From Merdibacter massiliensis (lineage in GTDB: Bacteria > Bacillota_I > Bacilli_A > Erysipelotrichales > Erysipelotrichaceae): a stretch of DNA of 64,000 nucleotides. The stretch lies in contig NZ_LT699727.1 in the NCBI RefSeq assembly GCF_900155395.1, positions 210,173 to 274,172 on the forward strand. Direction: 5' to 3'. Numbering within the stretch: the stretch's first letter is position 1; each line of letters begins with the position of its first letter. This document shows, piece by piece, positions 30,293 through 38,566 of the stretch. The position numbers were made by a program, and so were the translations under genes. The notes beneath the pieces were generated by a model. That model was given only the letters and a program-made list of their open reading frames with translations, was not told where the DNA came from and searched no databases.

Positions 30293-31090
30293 TCACACTT
30301 CACTCTCCTGAAACGGATTATCCTTTCTTTTCGAAAAATAAGCATTCAAAGCTTGTTCAACATAACTATTTGCTTCCTGCTGCTTTTGCTGCCACTGTTG
30401 ATCCAGGTTCTCTGATTGTCCAAAAGCAACAAGTTTCGATAAGATCTGCAGATCTCCTCCTGTAAAATGCATAATCATTTTCCAATACTCTTGTGCAAAT
30501 ATTTGTCCCTCTGCGCTGTCAGCGGGTATATTTTGTTTTTTCAAAGTAATCGCCCGTTCTTGCAGAGACAGAAATCTTTTCATAAAAGCCCTTCCGCTTT
30601 GCTTATCAAAATGATTTCGGATATGTTCCAACATTTGATCATCGAAATGTTTGATCAAATAATAAAATTCATTGTGCATCTGCAAATTAACGATGATATC
30701 TGCATATTTTTTAAAGTCCACTGTACGCATTTGCAAGACTTCTTCTCGAAGAAGCTCCAGCTCCTGTAAAGATTGTGTCAGCTTGTCTATCTTTTCACGA
30801 ACTGCCGTTGCCTGCTCCTGCAAAACGTTTGCGACTTCTTGCGGAGTATCTAAAGAAATCAAGCGATTCTTAATATCACTTAAAGAAAAGCCTAAGTGTT
30901 TTAACGATAAGATCTGATGGAGACGGATGACATCTTTGTCTGTATATAAACGACGTCCGCCGTCACTTATGGCAGTAGGATTCAGTAATCCTGCATGATC
31001 ATAATGCTGTAATGTACGTACGCTGACATCCATTTTTTTTGCTATTTCTCCGATAGTCATATATCGTTTGGCACGAGTTGTTTCTTTCAT
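30293..31090 (-). CDS. MerR-family transcriptional regulator
   Basis: The 265-residue regulator has an N-terminal winged helix (YMTIGEIAKKMDVSVRTLQHYDHAGLL, cited as two motifs around the HTH) and a coiled-coil dimerisation helix (about 85-120). A helical C-terminal effector domain of the TipAS kind follows, with Gln-rich helices. The ATG at 31090 has GAGGAG eight bases upstream and is preferred to 31123. The last two codons and the stop lie in the IS110 end. The native stop was probably TGA overlapping the ABC ATPase start. It most likely controls the ABC pair. Confidence 0.9.
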   Translation of the reverse strand: MKETTRAKRYMTIGEIAKKMDVSVRTLQHYDHAGLLNPTAISDGGRRLYTDKDVIRLHQILSLKHLGFSLSDIKNRLISLDTPQEVANVLQEQATAVREKIDKLTQSLQELELLREEVLQMRTVDFKKYADIIVNLQMHNEFYYLIKHFDDQMLEHIRNHFDKQSGRAFMKRFLSLQERAITLKKQNIPADSAEGQIFAQEYWKMIMHFTGGDLQILSKLVAFGQSENLDQQWQQKQQEANSYVEQALNAYFSKRKDNPFQESEV

Positions 31091-31111
31091 TCTCTCATCT
31101 CCTCTATTCAT

Positions 31112-31142
31112 ACTATAAAACATGACGTTACGTCATAAGCAA
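31112..31142 (-). promoter_or_regulatory. MerR-type promoter with 19-bp spacer and central operator
   Basis: On the minus strand TTGCTT (31142-31137) and TATAGT (31117-31112) are 19 bases apart. The spacer holds the perfect dyad ATGACGT-A-ACGTCAT (31122-31136). A long spacer with a central dyad is the hallmark of MerR-controlled promoters, so the regulator probably controls its own operon. Confidence 0.85.
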
Positions 31143-31160
31143 GCACATTTTATTTCTTTC

Positions 31161-31205
31161 AAAAAAAAGAACAAATAGCAGGATTCATCTGTTTTATTTG
31201 TTCTT
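31161..31205 (-). terminator. Intrinsic terminator of the LysR gene
   Basis: On the minus strand AAGAACAAATA and TATTTGTTCTT form an 11-bp stem followed by T8, directly behind the stop at 31209. Confidence 0.9.
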
Positions 31206-31208
31206 CTC

Positions 31209-32075
31209 TTATAATTTGTCTTTACAAAACGATTGAAAGGCCATCAAACAGTTTCTCTGCTTTGTTCGCTTCTTCCAGGTTCCATAAATTTTCCATTGAT
31301 AATTTTCTTTAAAAGGAATGGCTTTCAGATGATGGAAAGAAGGATTGGGAAAAGCCGGACAAAGTGCAAGTCCAACTTTTTGTTCACAGAGGTGATAAAG
31401 CGTTTCACCATCCATTGTTTTGGCACAGATGTTCGGCAGAAAGCCGTGCATCTGACATGAGCGCATAAAATCATAATAAATATGGTATTGTTCATTCATC
31501 ACGATCATATCTTCCTTCTGCAGCATATCCATGCTCACTTCATTTTCCTTCCAGAAAGGATGTCCTTCATAGACTAGCAGCAGGATCGGCAAACGAATCA
31601 GCTCCATTTGCTGAAACAGAGAATCCTCTATTTTAGATGTGACAAATCCATAGTCGATCGTATCTTCCTTGATACCTCTTAATACTATTTCATTCTCATT
31701 TTCACCCCAGATGATACGCTGTTCTGGGTATAATTTCTGATAATCAAATATCCGCTGTAGTGAAATTGCTTTTAAAGTACCCGCAGAAAAACCGATACGC
31801 AACTCATTTTTCTCCCGGTTCATCATCGCAATTTCCCTTTTCATCTCCTGTATCTCTTTTGTGAACTGTTTGCTTTTCTCATAAAAAATTTTTCCGCTCT
31901 CAGTTGCAACTACCCCTTTCTTTGTTCGAGTTAAAAGGGCAGCACCCATTTCTTCTTCCAAGGCCTTTATGATCTTTCCCAGCCCTTGCGGAGAGATATA
32001 CAGTTTTTTTGCTGCTGTATGGATATTTTGTTCTTCGTACACTGTTTGAAAATAATAAAACACTTTGATATCCAT
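31209..32075 (-). CDS. LysR-family transcriptional regulator
   Basis: The 288-residue protein has the N-terminal winged helix typical of LysR (FQTVYEEQNIHTAAKKLYIS, QGLGKIIKALEEEMG) and a two-lobed effector domain (LRIGFSAGTLKAISLQRIFDY onward). The ATG at 32075 has GGAGG eight bases upstream. It lies about 110 bases behind the flavin reductase gene on the same strand and is its best candidate regulator. The effector is unknown. Confidence 0.9.
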   Translation of the reverse strand: MDIKVFYYFQTVYEEQNIHTAAKKLYISPQGLGKIIKALEEEMGAALLTRTKKGVVATESGKIFYEKSKQFTKEIQEMKREIAMMNREKNELRIGFSAGTLKAISLQRIFDYQKLYPEQRIIWGENENEIVLRGIKEDTIDYGFVTSKIEDSLFQQMELIRLPILLLVYEGHPFWKENEVSMDMLQKEDMIVMNEQYHIYYDFMRSCQMHGFLPNICAKTMDGETLYHLCEQKVGLALCPAFPNPSFHHLKAIPFKENYQWKIYGTWKKRTKQRNCLMAFQSFCKDKL

Positions 32076-32188
32076 GCGTCTCGCCTCCAAACAAAAGAAA
32101 AGTAGCATACTGAAGTCTATCCGTATACTACTTTTTAGTTTAGCATAGATCTCTGTTTACAACAACAAAGCCTTCGATCATGTATGTT

Positions 32189-34183
32189 TTATGCAATATG
32201 GTTGGCTACTTCAAAGGCATCCCAAATCGCATACATGATGTTCGATACTTTCTTGGCATCACCTAATACATAAAGCTGTGGAACTTCAAATTCGAGTTCT
32301 TGGTACAATTGATTTTCTTCTCTGTATCCCACTGCCAATATTACACTGTCACATGCAATTTCTTTCTTTTCTCCATTTTGATCAGCAACTAATTTACCAT
32401 CTTTGAAATGTTCCACTTTAGCACTTGTCATTACTTCAATGCCGTTAAACGGTATCAAAGCTTCCAACATTTCATGATTTGCTTCGCAAAGAGGACCATT
32501 CACTGCCATCAATTTATCCAATGCTTCTACGATTGTCACCTTTTTACCTTGTTGTGCCAACCACAAAGCTGTTTCGCAGCCGACTAATCCTCCGCCGATC
32601 ACAACTGTCTTTTCACCGCAGTCTTTTTCTTTCAACAATACTTGTGCAGCTGTATAAACATGTGCATCATCGCCTAAAGAGAATACTTTTGGTTTGGATC
32701 CTGTAGCGATGATCACTGTATCACAGCCGGAAGCGAGTACCATCTCACTTGTTACTTTCGTTTGCAAATGCACTTCTACATCTAAACGTTGTAATTCATT
32801 TGTATACCATTTTGCCAATGCCAGATCATCTTCTTTAAAATCAGGGGCACCGCCAGCTAACAGGTTGCCTCCCAACTGATCGCTCATTTCATATAAAACC
32901 GGTTCGTGTCCGCGAATCGCCAGTACCCGTGCAGCTTCGCAGCCTGCTACACCGCCGCCGACAATCAGCACTTTTTTCTTTTTTAAGACTGGTTCATATG
33001 CCGTCACGCGTTCTCTTGCGGCCTGCGGATTAACAGCACAGTTAATCAAAGAGAATGCTGCAACACGACCCATGCATCCTTCCTGACAGGAAATACATGG
33101 ACGAATTTCTGCTAATCGGCCACTGCGCAGCTTGTTACAATAATCCGGATCTGCCAATAATGGTCTGCCTAGGTCAATGACATCACATTCTCCGTTTTCA
33201 ATTGCCTCTAAAGCCATGTCCGGATCATCCATACGTCCTGCACAGAACACAGGAATATTTACAACTTCTTTTACCATCTTGCAATATTCTCTGTATAATC
33301 CTTTCTTTTGATACATCGGCGGATGATTCCACCACCAAGCATCATAAGTTCCAACATCCGTATCTAGCGCATCATAACCATAAGATTCAAGAAGTTTAGC
33401 CGCTTGCAGCCCTTCTTCTACATCACGGCCTTTCTCTTCAAATTCTTCTCCTGGCAATGCACCTACGCGCCAATCTTTGATCATGCTCTTCACACTGAAG
33501 CGCAATGTTACAGGGAAATCTTTTCCGCAGCGTTTTTTGATTTCTTCAACGACTTCTTTAGCAAAACGCAAGCGATTTTCCAAAGAACCTCCATATTCAT
33601 CTGTACGTTGATTGAACATGGAAATAGCAAATTGATCCAACAGATAACCTTCATGCACCGCATGGATCTGCACACCATCAAATCCGGCACGTTGTGCATG
33701 ATAAGCAGCATCACCAAATTGTTTTACGATCATATGGATTTCGTCTACTGTGATTGCACGGCAAATTTTATCTAACCAACGATGGGGGATCGCAGAAGGT
33801 GCAATTGGCGGAATATCTCCTACATTGGTTGGAATCGTAACACGTCCAAATCCGGCAGATAATTGTAAAAATATTTTGCTGCCATAGGCATGCACTCTTT
33901 CCGTCATCTCTCTGCTTGTTTTTACAAACTGCACTGGTTTATACAATGGATTAGGTACCGTTGAAGGATCTTGTTTCTCTACAAACTGATCAAAAAAAGT
34001 AACACCGGTAATGATCAGACCAGTTCCTCCTTTGGCACGTTCTGTATAATAGTCGATTCCTCTTTGATTCCATCCGCCATTAGCATCTGCTAAACCTAAA
34101 GGCCCCATCGGTGCCATAGCAAAACGGTTCTTTAAAGTAACGCTTCCGACCTTGATCGGGGTAAACAATGTTTTGTACTTCAT
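32189..34183 (-). CDS. Old-yellow-enzyme type NADH:flavin oxidoreductase (2,4-dienoyl-CoA reductase / BaiCD-BaiH family)
   Basis: The 664-residue enzyme has an FMN TIM barrel (residues 1-340; NRFAMAPMGPLG, GFDGVQIHAVHEGYLLDQF) and a 4Fe-4S cysteine set (CISCQEGC...INCAVNP). An FAD/NAD module carries two Rossmann motifs (VLIVGGGVAGCEAARV and VVIGGGLVGCETALWL). This layout is shared by dienoyl-CoA reductase FadH and the bile-acid enzymes BaiCD and BaiH, which are of similar length. It reduces an activated C=C bond. No other bai gene is nearby, so a bile-acid role is only a possibility. Confidence 0.9.
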   Translation of the reverse strand: MKYKTLFTPIKVGSVTLKNRFAMAPMGPLGLADANGGWNQRGIDYYTERAKGGTGLIITGVTFFDQFVEKQDPSTVPNPLYKPVQFVKTSREMTERVHAYGSKIFLQLSAGFGRVTIPTNVGDIPPIAPSAIPHRWLDKICRAITVDEIHMIVKQFGDAAYHAQRAGFDGVQIHAVHEGYLLDQFAISMFNQRTDEYGGSLENRLRFAKEVVEEIKKRCGKDFPVTLRFSVKSMIKDWRVGALPGEEFEEKGRDVEEGLQAAKLLESYGYDALDTDVGTYDAWWWNHPPMYQKKGLYREYCKMVKEVVNIPVFCAGRMDDPDMALEAIENGECDVIDLGRPLLADPDYCNKLRSGRLAEIRPCISCQEGCMGRVAAFSLINCAVNPQAARERVTAYEPVLKKKKVLIVGGGVAGCEAARVLAIRGHEPVLYEMSDQLGGNLLAGGAPDFKEDDLALAKWYTNELQRLDVEVHLQTKVTSEMVLASGCDTVIIATGSKPKVFSLGDDAHVYTAAQVLLKEKDCGEKTVVIGGGLVGCETALWLAQQGKKVTIVEALDKLMAVNGPLCEANHEMLEALIPFNGIEVMTSAKVEHFKDGKLVADQNGEKKEIACDSVILAVGYREENQLYQELEFEVPQLYVLGDAKKVSNIMYAIWDAFEVANHIA

Positions 34184-34206
34184 ATTGTCCTCCTTATGTT
34201 GTAAAA

Positions 34207-34212
34207 ATTATA
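34207..34212 (-). promoter_or_regulatory. -10 element of the flavin reductase promoter
   Basis: The minus strand has TG-T-TATAAT at 34207-34212, about 24 bases before the ATG, with no good -35 hexamer. This fits an activator-dependent promoter. Confidence 0.5.
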
Positions 34213-34270
34213 ACATTGTATGAAGTTCTGCCTTATCAACCAATTGTTTCTCTGTATAAATAAATCATTT

Positions 34271-34312
34271 CCAAAAATTATAAATAATGCACCAAAAATT
34301 ATAAATAATGCA
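34271..34312. repeat. Two tandem 21-bp repeats, candidate LysR operator
   Basis: Two perfect copies of a 21-base unit (34271-34291 and 34292-34312) each contain the dyad ATTAT-AA-ATAAT. The spacing of two helical turns fits cooperative binding of a LysR-type activator about 60-105 bases upstream of the reductase -10 box. The unit also lies right before the tRNA promoter. Confidence 0.55.
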
Positions 34313-34320
34313 TTTTTTTA

Positions 34321-34349
34321 TTGACATAACATAAACACAGTGATATTAT
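34321..34349 (+). promoter_or_regulatory. Promoter of the tRNA-Ile/tRNA-Ala pair
   Basis: A perfect -35 TTGACA (34321-34326) and TATTAT (34344-34349) are 17 bases apart, and the tRNA begins 22 bases later. Confidence 0.88.
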
Positions 34350-34371
34350 AAATGAGCAATTCGATGGAAAC

Positions 34372-34448
<77 letters not shown>

Positions 34449-34468
34449 TTGAATTTTTATATACAGAT

Positions 34469-34544
34469 GGGGTGTTAGCTCAGCTGGGAGAGCACCTGCT
34501 TTGCACGCAGGGGGTCAGGAGTTCGATCCTCCTACGCTCCACCA
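34469..34544 (+). tRNA. tRNA-Ala (anticodon TGC), CCA encoded
   Basis: The 76-base sequence starts GGGGTGTTAGCTCAGCTGGG. It has anticodon loop TTTGCAC and ends CTCCACCA. An identical gene lies at 46698-46773 on the other strand. Confidence 0.97.
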
Positions 34545-34552
34545 TGGAAAAT

Positions 34553-34581
34553 AAAACGTTGAGAAATCAACGTTTTTTTAT
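34553..34581 (+). terminator. Terminator of the tRNA transcript
   Basis: AAAACGTTGA-GAAA-TCAACGTTTT is a perfect ten-bp hairpin followed by T. Confidence 0.92.
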
Positions 34582-34975
34582 TTTTATTAGCCTATCGTCA
34601 ACGCTTGGGCCAAACAAAGACAGATTCCTTTGCTTTATAGAAACGCTATTTTTTAACTCCTCTCTGATACAAAGATCTGCCATAACTTCTTAAAGAATCA
34701 AAATAATTAATTACGAAATGCATGATTGTTCTTCATTCAGAAACTGGATATATATCTTTGTTGTTCAACTTGTCAGATCTGCATTTTTTTATTCATAAAT
34801 ACATATTAAATACATATTTTTTCTGCATCTCTTTAGTCGTAGCAATAAAAAAACCATAACACATATTCAGCTGTTATGGTCATGGATTTCAATTTAAAAT
34901 TCATTTTCTATTTACGTATTTATTCATAATTTGTCTGCAAAGTTCAGCGCAGGAATCAATGCCGTTTTCAAAATA
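34582..34975. other. AT-rich intergenic stretch without a convincing gene
   Basis: Apart from the glyoxalase-gene terminator I see only short frames without ribosome sites and AT-rich runs. No RNA gene is apparent. Confidence 0.6.
34846..34880 (-). terminator. Terminator behind the glyoxalase-like gene
   Basis: On the minus strand ACCATAACA and TGTTATGGT pair over a ten-base loop and T7 follows. It lies about 95 bases behind the stop at 34976. Confidence 0.8.
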
Positions 34976-35338
34976 CTATTTTGATGGTACGATTTCTAAC
35001 CAATATCCGTCTGGATCTTCAATAAAATAAATACCCATTTCTTTATTTTCAAAACAAATGCAGCCCATTTCCTCATGTTTTTTATGTGCAGCCGCAAAAT
35101 CATCTGTTTCAAATGCCAAATGGAATTCACACTCTCCAAGGTCATATGCTTGTGGATGATCCTTTAACCAGGTGAGTTCTAATTCAAAATCGCTCTCTTC
35201 GTTCTTGACGTAAACGATCGTAAAACTGTCATTTGTGATCCTTCTGCTTTCCTTTAATCCCAGTGCTTCTTCATAAAATTTTAAAGAAGCTGATAAATCA
35301 CTGACATTATAATTTTCATGAATCATTTTAAAACGCAT
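34976..35338 (-). CDS. Glyoxalase/VOC family protein, lactoylglutathione-lyase-like
   Basis: The 120-residue protein has the VOC fold: MIHENYNVSDLSASLKFYEEALGL, ELELTWL, ECEFHLAFETDDFAAAHKKH and GIYFIEDPDGYWLEIV. The metal ligands expected for glyoxalase I (two His, two Glu) can be placed at H8, E60 region, H80 region and the final E. It could detoxify methylglyoxal or act on another thiol adduct. The start at ATG 35338 has GAGGAG eight bases upstream. An IS3 element follows upstream of it. Confidence 0.85.
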   Translation of the reverse strand: MRFKMIHENYNVSDLSASLKFYEEALGLKESRRITNDSFTIVYVKNEESDFELELTWLKDHPQAYDLGECEFHLAFETDDFAAAHKKHEEMGCICFENKEMGIYFIEDPDGYWLEIVPSK

Positions 35339-35430
35339 CAATTATTCTCCTCTCTCTATTTGTTGAATTAATAAAAACCACGCCAAAATTGTAAAGCTCC
35401 AATAAAATGGGACACTTATAAATAACCACA

Positions 35431-36339
35431 CTATAGGTAGGATTCTCTGTATTTCATAGGAGGCATACCTTTTAATTTCTTTTGTGGTCTTTGATGATTA
35501 TAGAAGTAGATATAATCATCAACTTTCTTAATAAGATCATCAAAGGTATTTGGGATATTGTTATTAAGTTCTAAGCATTCAGATTTAAGATGAGAAAAGA
35601 AATTTTCACAACAGGCATTATCATAACAATTCGCTTTTCTTGAATGTGATATTGTAACTCCATAACTATCAAGATATTTGATATATATGATATTTGTATA
35701 CTGGAAACCTTGATCGCTATGGATGATGCATTCAATTGTTGGATTCCATATCTTATCATTGATGATCTCTTTTATATTGTTCATAACGATATTCATATCG
35801 TTAAATTTAGATATTTTATATGCTAAAATAGAATTGTCATAAAGATCTTTAATAACGGAAATATACATACGACCTTTTTGACAATAGATATAGCTTACGT
35901 CAGTAACTAACTTTTCTAAAGGACGTGAAGCTTTAAAGTTTCTAGCGAGGACATTATCACAAACTGTTCTTGCTTTTTTGTCTTTTTCTTGAATCGTACA
36001 GCATTTAAACTTTTTCTTCCTGATAGGTGAGGATAAACCTAATATCTTCATATAACGATAAACAGTCTTTTCATTATAAATGACACCAGTATCTAAAGCT
36101 ATTTTCATTGTTATATAACGATATCCTTTATAAGATTCATAAAATATCATTTCTATCTGATCGGCTAAGAAATCATCAAATGAATACCTTATAGGCCTGC
36201 CTATATTTAACCAACGATAATATCCACTACTTGATACTTTAAGATAATTACATAATCTTCTAACTGGATATTTATCTTTTAAATCATAAACTATCGAATA
36301 TCTTAGTGCTCTCCGTATATTTTGCGGAGAGCCTTCGCT
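35431..36339 (-). CDS. IS3-family transposase OrfB part (DDE integrase domain), made by -1 frameshift
   Basis: Read from the slippery site, the frame is open for 302 codons. It has an HTH_21-type N-terminal part (KYPVRRLCNYLKVSSSGYYRW) and the integrase core with DDE residues in LVTDVSYIY, IIHSDQGFQY and NACCENFFSHLKSE. The end YNHQRPQKKLKGMPPMKY is typical. A shorter frame with its own ATG begins at 36150, but it lacks the N-terminal part. The element seems intact and may be active. Confidence 0.9.
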   Translation of the reverse strand, partial: SEGSPQNIRRALRYSIVYDLKDKYPVRRLCNYLKVSSSGYYRWLNIGRPIRYSFDDFLADQIEMIFYESYKGYRYITMKIALDTGVIYNEKTVYRYMKILGLSSPIRKKKFKCCTIQEKDKKARTVCDNVLARNFKASRPLEKLVTDVSYIYCQKGRMYISVIKDLYDNSILAYKISKFNDMNIVMNNIKEIINDKIWNPTIECIIHSDQGFQYTNIIYIKYLDSYGVTISHSRKANCYDNACCENFFSHLKSECLELNNNIPNTFDDLIKKVDDYIYFYNHQRPQKKLKGMPPMKYRESYL

Positions 36340-36650
36340 TTTTTTAATATTTCGTTCTCCATCTTAAGATATTCTAGCTGTTCATCTTTGGTCATATAAT
36401 CAAGATTTATTTTCTTAGATCTACCTTTATATACTCCATCTTTTTTACCTAAGCGTCTGCCATCATCTTTAAGTAATTCTGGATTTTGTTTATATAGTCT
36501 TATCCAATTTCTTAAGGTTCTATTATCTTTGATACCATATATTTTGCATATGCTGCGTAATCCACCATATTCATCACTTAGATAATCTTCTACTGCTTTA
36601 GTTTTTAACTCTGGAGTATATTTATTAAATTTTGTACTCTTTTTAGCCAT
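36303..36650 (-). CDS. IS3-family transposase OrfA (HTH domain)
   Basis: The 115-residue protein has a helix-turn-helix of the IS3 type (YTPELKTKAVEDYLSDEYGG, ICKIYGIKDNRTLRNWIRLY). A C-terminal leucine-zipper helix ends MENEILKKAKALRK. The stop lies in the overlap with orfB. The ATG follows AAAGGGG by eight bases. Confidence 0.93.
   Translation of the reverse strand: MAKKSTKFNKYTPELKTKAVEDYLSDEYGGLRSICKIYGIKDNRTLRNWIRLYKQNPELLKDDGRRLGKKDGVYKGRSKKINLDYMTKDEQLEYLKMENEILKKAKALRKIYGEH
36308..36345 (-). promoter_or_regulatory. Programmed -1 frameshift signal between orfA and orfB
   Basis: On the minus strand the orfA codons TTA-AAA-AAA-GCG form an A7-G slippery run (36345-36339). Six bases later comes a perfect eight-bp hairpin GCTCTCCG/CGGAGAGC (36332-36308). 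The -1 frame is open from there to the end of orfB. Confidence 0.88.
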
Positions 36651-36773
36651 GATAAAAGCCCCTTTCTATTAGAGTCATGTGTGGTTTTATTATACATGTC
36701 TATTATAACTGGGGCTTTACATAGCACGTGGTTTTTTATTTCGCATCTTCGATGCTCAACTGACTGAAGTCAT

Positions 36774-36795
36774 CTATTCATATTTCTATGAATAG
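36774..36795. repeat. Nine-bp perfect inverted repeat
   Basis: CTATTCATA and TATGAATAG enclose a four-base loop between the IS3 end and the recombinase terminator. It could be part of an element end or a recombinase site. Nothing else supports a function. Confidence 0.35.
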
Positions 36796-36801
36796 TACAA
36801 T

Positions 36802-36827
36802 AAAAAACTCGAACATAGTTCGAGTTT
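36802..36827 (-). terminator. Terminator of the serine recombinase gene
   Basis: On the minus strand ACTCGAAC and GTTCGAGT pair over a short loop and T6 follows. The stem overlaps the stop codon of the recombinase. Confidence 0.85.
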
Positions 36828-38331
36828 AGAAACTAAATGGTGGAACGCTTTCCTCAATGGTCGAACCCTCGGTATTATTATCTCTTTTTAATGCTTTATT
36901 GATTGATTTAATAGGTATATCATTAATGCTTAATTGTTTATTGCTGCCGTTTAGGATGATATTGAAATGATCATCATATAAATATACTGAATGAACGAAG
37001 ATATTGATCAAAGATCTTTTCTTATTCAGATCATCGATCGGTTTACCGGAAATATGTCTTAAAAAGGCATAGATCTGATCCTCGCTTAAGTTGATCTTTT
37101 TACTTTCTTCGATAACCAATTGCTTTTCTATTTCGTCTTTTTCGCTCTGGCGATCATTTAGACGGTTCAATATGAGTTCAGTTGCTGTTCCTGATTCAAT
37201 AGCTTTAAAAAGATTATTGATAGCTATGTCGATATCTTTAAGCTTTTTCTTTAGATCTTTGATGATATAGCTTTCTTTAGTATTACTACATTCTTGAGTG
37301 ATCCTTTGAGCGATATAGGAAATACTTTCTTTATCTAAGAGTTTCAGACATTCTTTAACTACTAAGTTTTCAATATAGTCTTTATTGATGACTTTTTTAT
37401 CGCATTCTTTTTTACGAGCTTTCTTGCAGATATAATAGCGATAAGTCTTACCAAGTTTACCTGTGCCGCCATACCCAATCATCATTTCCTTACAATGGCC
37501 ACAAAATAACTTTGTGGTTAAGATATATTCTTCTTTAGCCCGATTATGAGCCCTTGCATTTTTGTTTTTATTCATTCTATCTTGCACCTTATAAAATAAA
37601 TCATCATCTAATATTCTTGGCATGCCATCTTTGGTTTCTTGATCCTTATATAAGTAATAACCAATATAGCGCTTATTGCTCAAAATACGATTCAAGCTGT
37701 TTTTAGAAAAGGCATTGCCTTTTGAAGTTTTGATTTGCCGTCTTTGAAGATCATCAACGATCTCATTTTTCGTTTCGCCTCTGGCATATCTTTCGTAGAT
37801 CTCTTTTACGATCTTTGCTTCATCTTCATCGACATAAAACTTACGATCTTTATCAACTTTATAACCAAGCCCGGGATTAGGTCCTGTTGATAGGCATTTC
37901 TCGGCGTTGATATTCATACCTCTTCTTATCTTTTGTGATAATTCGGCTGAATAATATTCAGCCATTGATTCGAGTACACCTTCCATCAAAACACCAGAGG
38001 CATCATCAGAGATATTTTCTTTAGCTGATATGACCTTAACACCGTTCTTTTTAAGTCTTGATTTATAGATGGCACTATCAATACGATTTCTGGCAAAACG
38101 ATCTAATTGATAAACAAGCACCCCATCAAAGATATGTTTATCGCTGTCGCTGATCATTTTTTGAAATTCGATTCGCTGTGTTGTCTTAGCACTTTGGGCT
38201 CTATCAATGTATTCGCCTATGACGATATAGTCATGGGCTTTGGCATATTCATAGCAGACCTTTAATTGTCCTTCGATGGATTGTTCACTCTGGCTATGAC
38301 TGGAAAAACGGGCATAGATAACTACACGCAT
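36826..38331 (-). CDS. Large serine recombinase (site-specific integrase/transposase)
   Basis: The 501-residue protein has the resolvase catalytic domain with the nucleophile serine near residue 10 (YARFSSHSQSEQSIEGQ), VYQLDRFARNR and a long helix. The recombinase domain (PGLGYKVDKDRKFYVDEDEA) and a zinc ribbon (CGHC...CKKARKKEC) follow, and a coiled coil (about 350-420) completes it. It is likely to integrate and excise the surrounding island. It resembles TnpX-type and phage-type large recombinases by layout. The gene lies at the island's left end, as is usual for an integrase. Confidence 0.93.
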   Translation of the reverse strand: MRVVIYARFSSHSQSEQSIEGQLKVCYEYAKAHDYIVIGEYIDRAQSAKTTQRIEFQKMISDSDKHIFDGVLVYQLDRFARNRIDSAIYKSRLKKNGVKVISAKENISDDASGVLMEGVLESMAEYYSAELSQKIRRGMNINAEKCLSTGPNPGLGYKVDKDRKFYVDEDEAKIVKEIYERYARGETKNEIVDDLQRRQIKTSKGNAFSKNSLNRILSNKRYIGYYLYKDQETKDGMPRILDDDLFYKVQDRMNKNKNARAHNRAKEEYILTTKLFCGHCKEMMIGYGGTGKLGKTYRYYICKKARKKECDKKVINKDYIENLVVKECLKLLDKESISYIAQRITQECSNTKESYIIKDLKKKLKDIDIAINNLFKAIESGTATELILNRLNDRQSEKDEIEKQLVIEESKKINLSEDQIYAFLRHISGKPIDDLNKKRSLINIFVHSVYLYDDHFNIILNGSNKQLSINDIPIKSINKALKRDNNTEGSTIEESVPPFSF

Positions 38332-38389
38332 AGGCCTCCTCCTTTCTTTAAATCATTATTAGATGAAAATATCTAGTTTGTCATTTGTG

Positions 38390-38566
38390 TCATTTACAGC
38401 CTTGAAAACTATTTGATGATTTATCTTTATCATCTTGGTATTTATCAAAGTATTCTTGACCCTCTTTAGAGTTATAAAAGGCAATGATCTCATCTTTAAG
38501 ACATAAAGCTAAGGCATCCAAGATCTCTTGGGGCAAGGTAATCTTTTCTTGTTTAGTATCATTCAT
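38390..38566 (-). CDS. 58-residue protein downstream of parB, unknown
   Basis: The frame starts at ATG 38566, overlapping the parB stop (TAATG), and ends at TGA 38390. The product is short and charged, with ITLPQEILDALALCLKDEII followed by a lysine/aspartate-rich tail. The pattern resembles small helper proteins found next to ParB genes in mobilizable elements. I name no family. Its tight overlap with parB favours a real gene. Confidence 0.6.
   Translation of the reverse strand: MNDTKQEKITLPQEILDALALCLKDEIIAFYNSKEGQEYFDKYQDDKDKSSNSFQGCK

Larger units (their letters stand above)
28671..30300 (+). mobile_element. IS110-family insertion sequence, copy 1
   Basis: A 1630-base segment is repeated almost exactly at 44103-45731. 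The only difference I found is one T in a T-run near the right end. It holds one DEDD transposase gene, a left non-coding end of about 300 bases and a short right end. There are no terminal inverted repeats and no target duplication, as expected for IS110. The shared borders may include a few bases of a common target (AATGAAAG on the minus strand). Confidence 0.92.
35390..36721 (-). mobile_element. IS3-family insertion sequence (IS150-like group)
   Basis: The 1332-base element is bounded by imperfect inverted repeats that start TGTAAAGC(T/C)CCA at both ends. It carries orfA and orfB in the usual overlapping arrangement with a frameshift signal. No target duplication is evident. It seems to sit in the loop of an older hairpin, because AAAAACCACG (35373-35382) and CGTGGTTTTT (36727-36736) flank it. 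Confidence 0.9.

Noticed and set aside
32189..34183. Bile-acid operon membership of the flavin reductase
   Set aside because: The family layout fits BaiCD/BaiH, but no other bai gene lies nearby. The same layout occurs in many dienoyl-CoA reductases.
34271..34312. Tandem 21-bp repeats as the start of a CRISPR array
   Set aside because: There are only two units, joined without spacers, and no cas gene is in the window.
36826..36870. Similarity of the recombinase gene's 3' end to the 3' end of tRNA-Ala (TGGTGGAACG against TGGTGGAGCG) as an attachment site
   Set aside because: Only about ten bases agree and the flanking bases do not. This is too short to call an att site.
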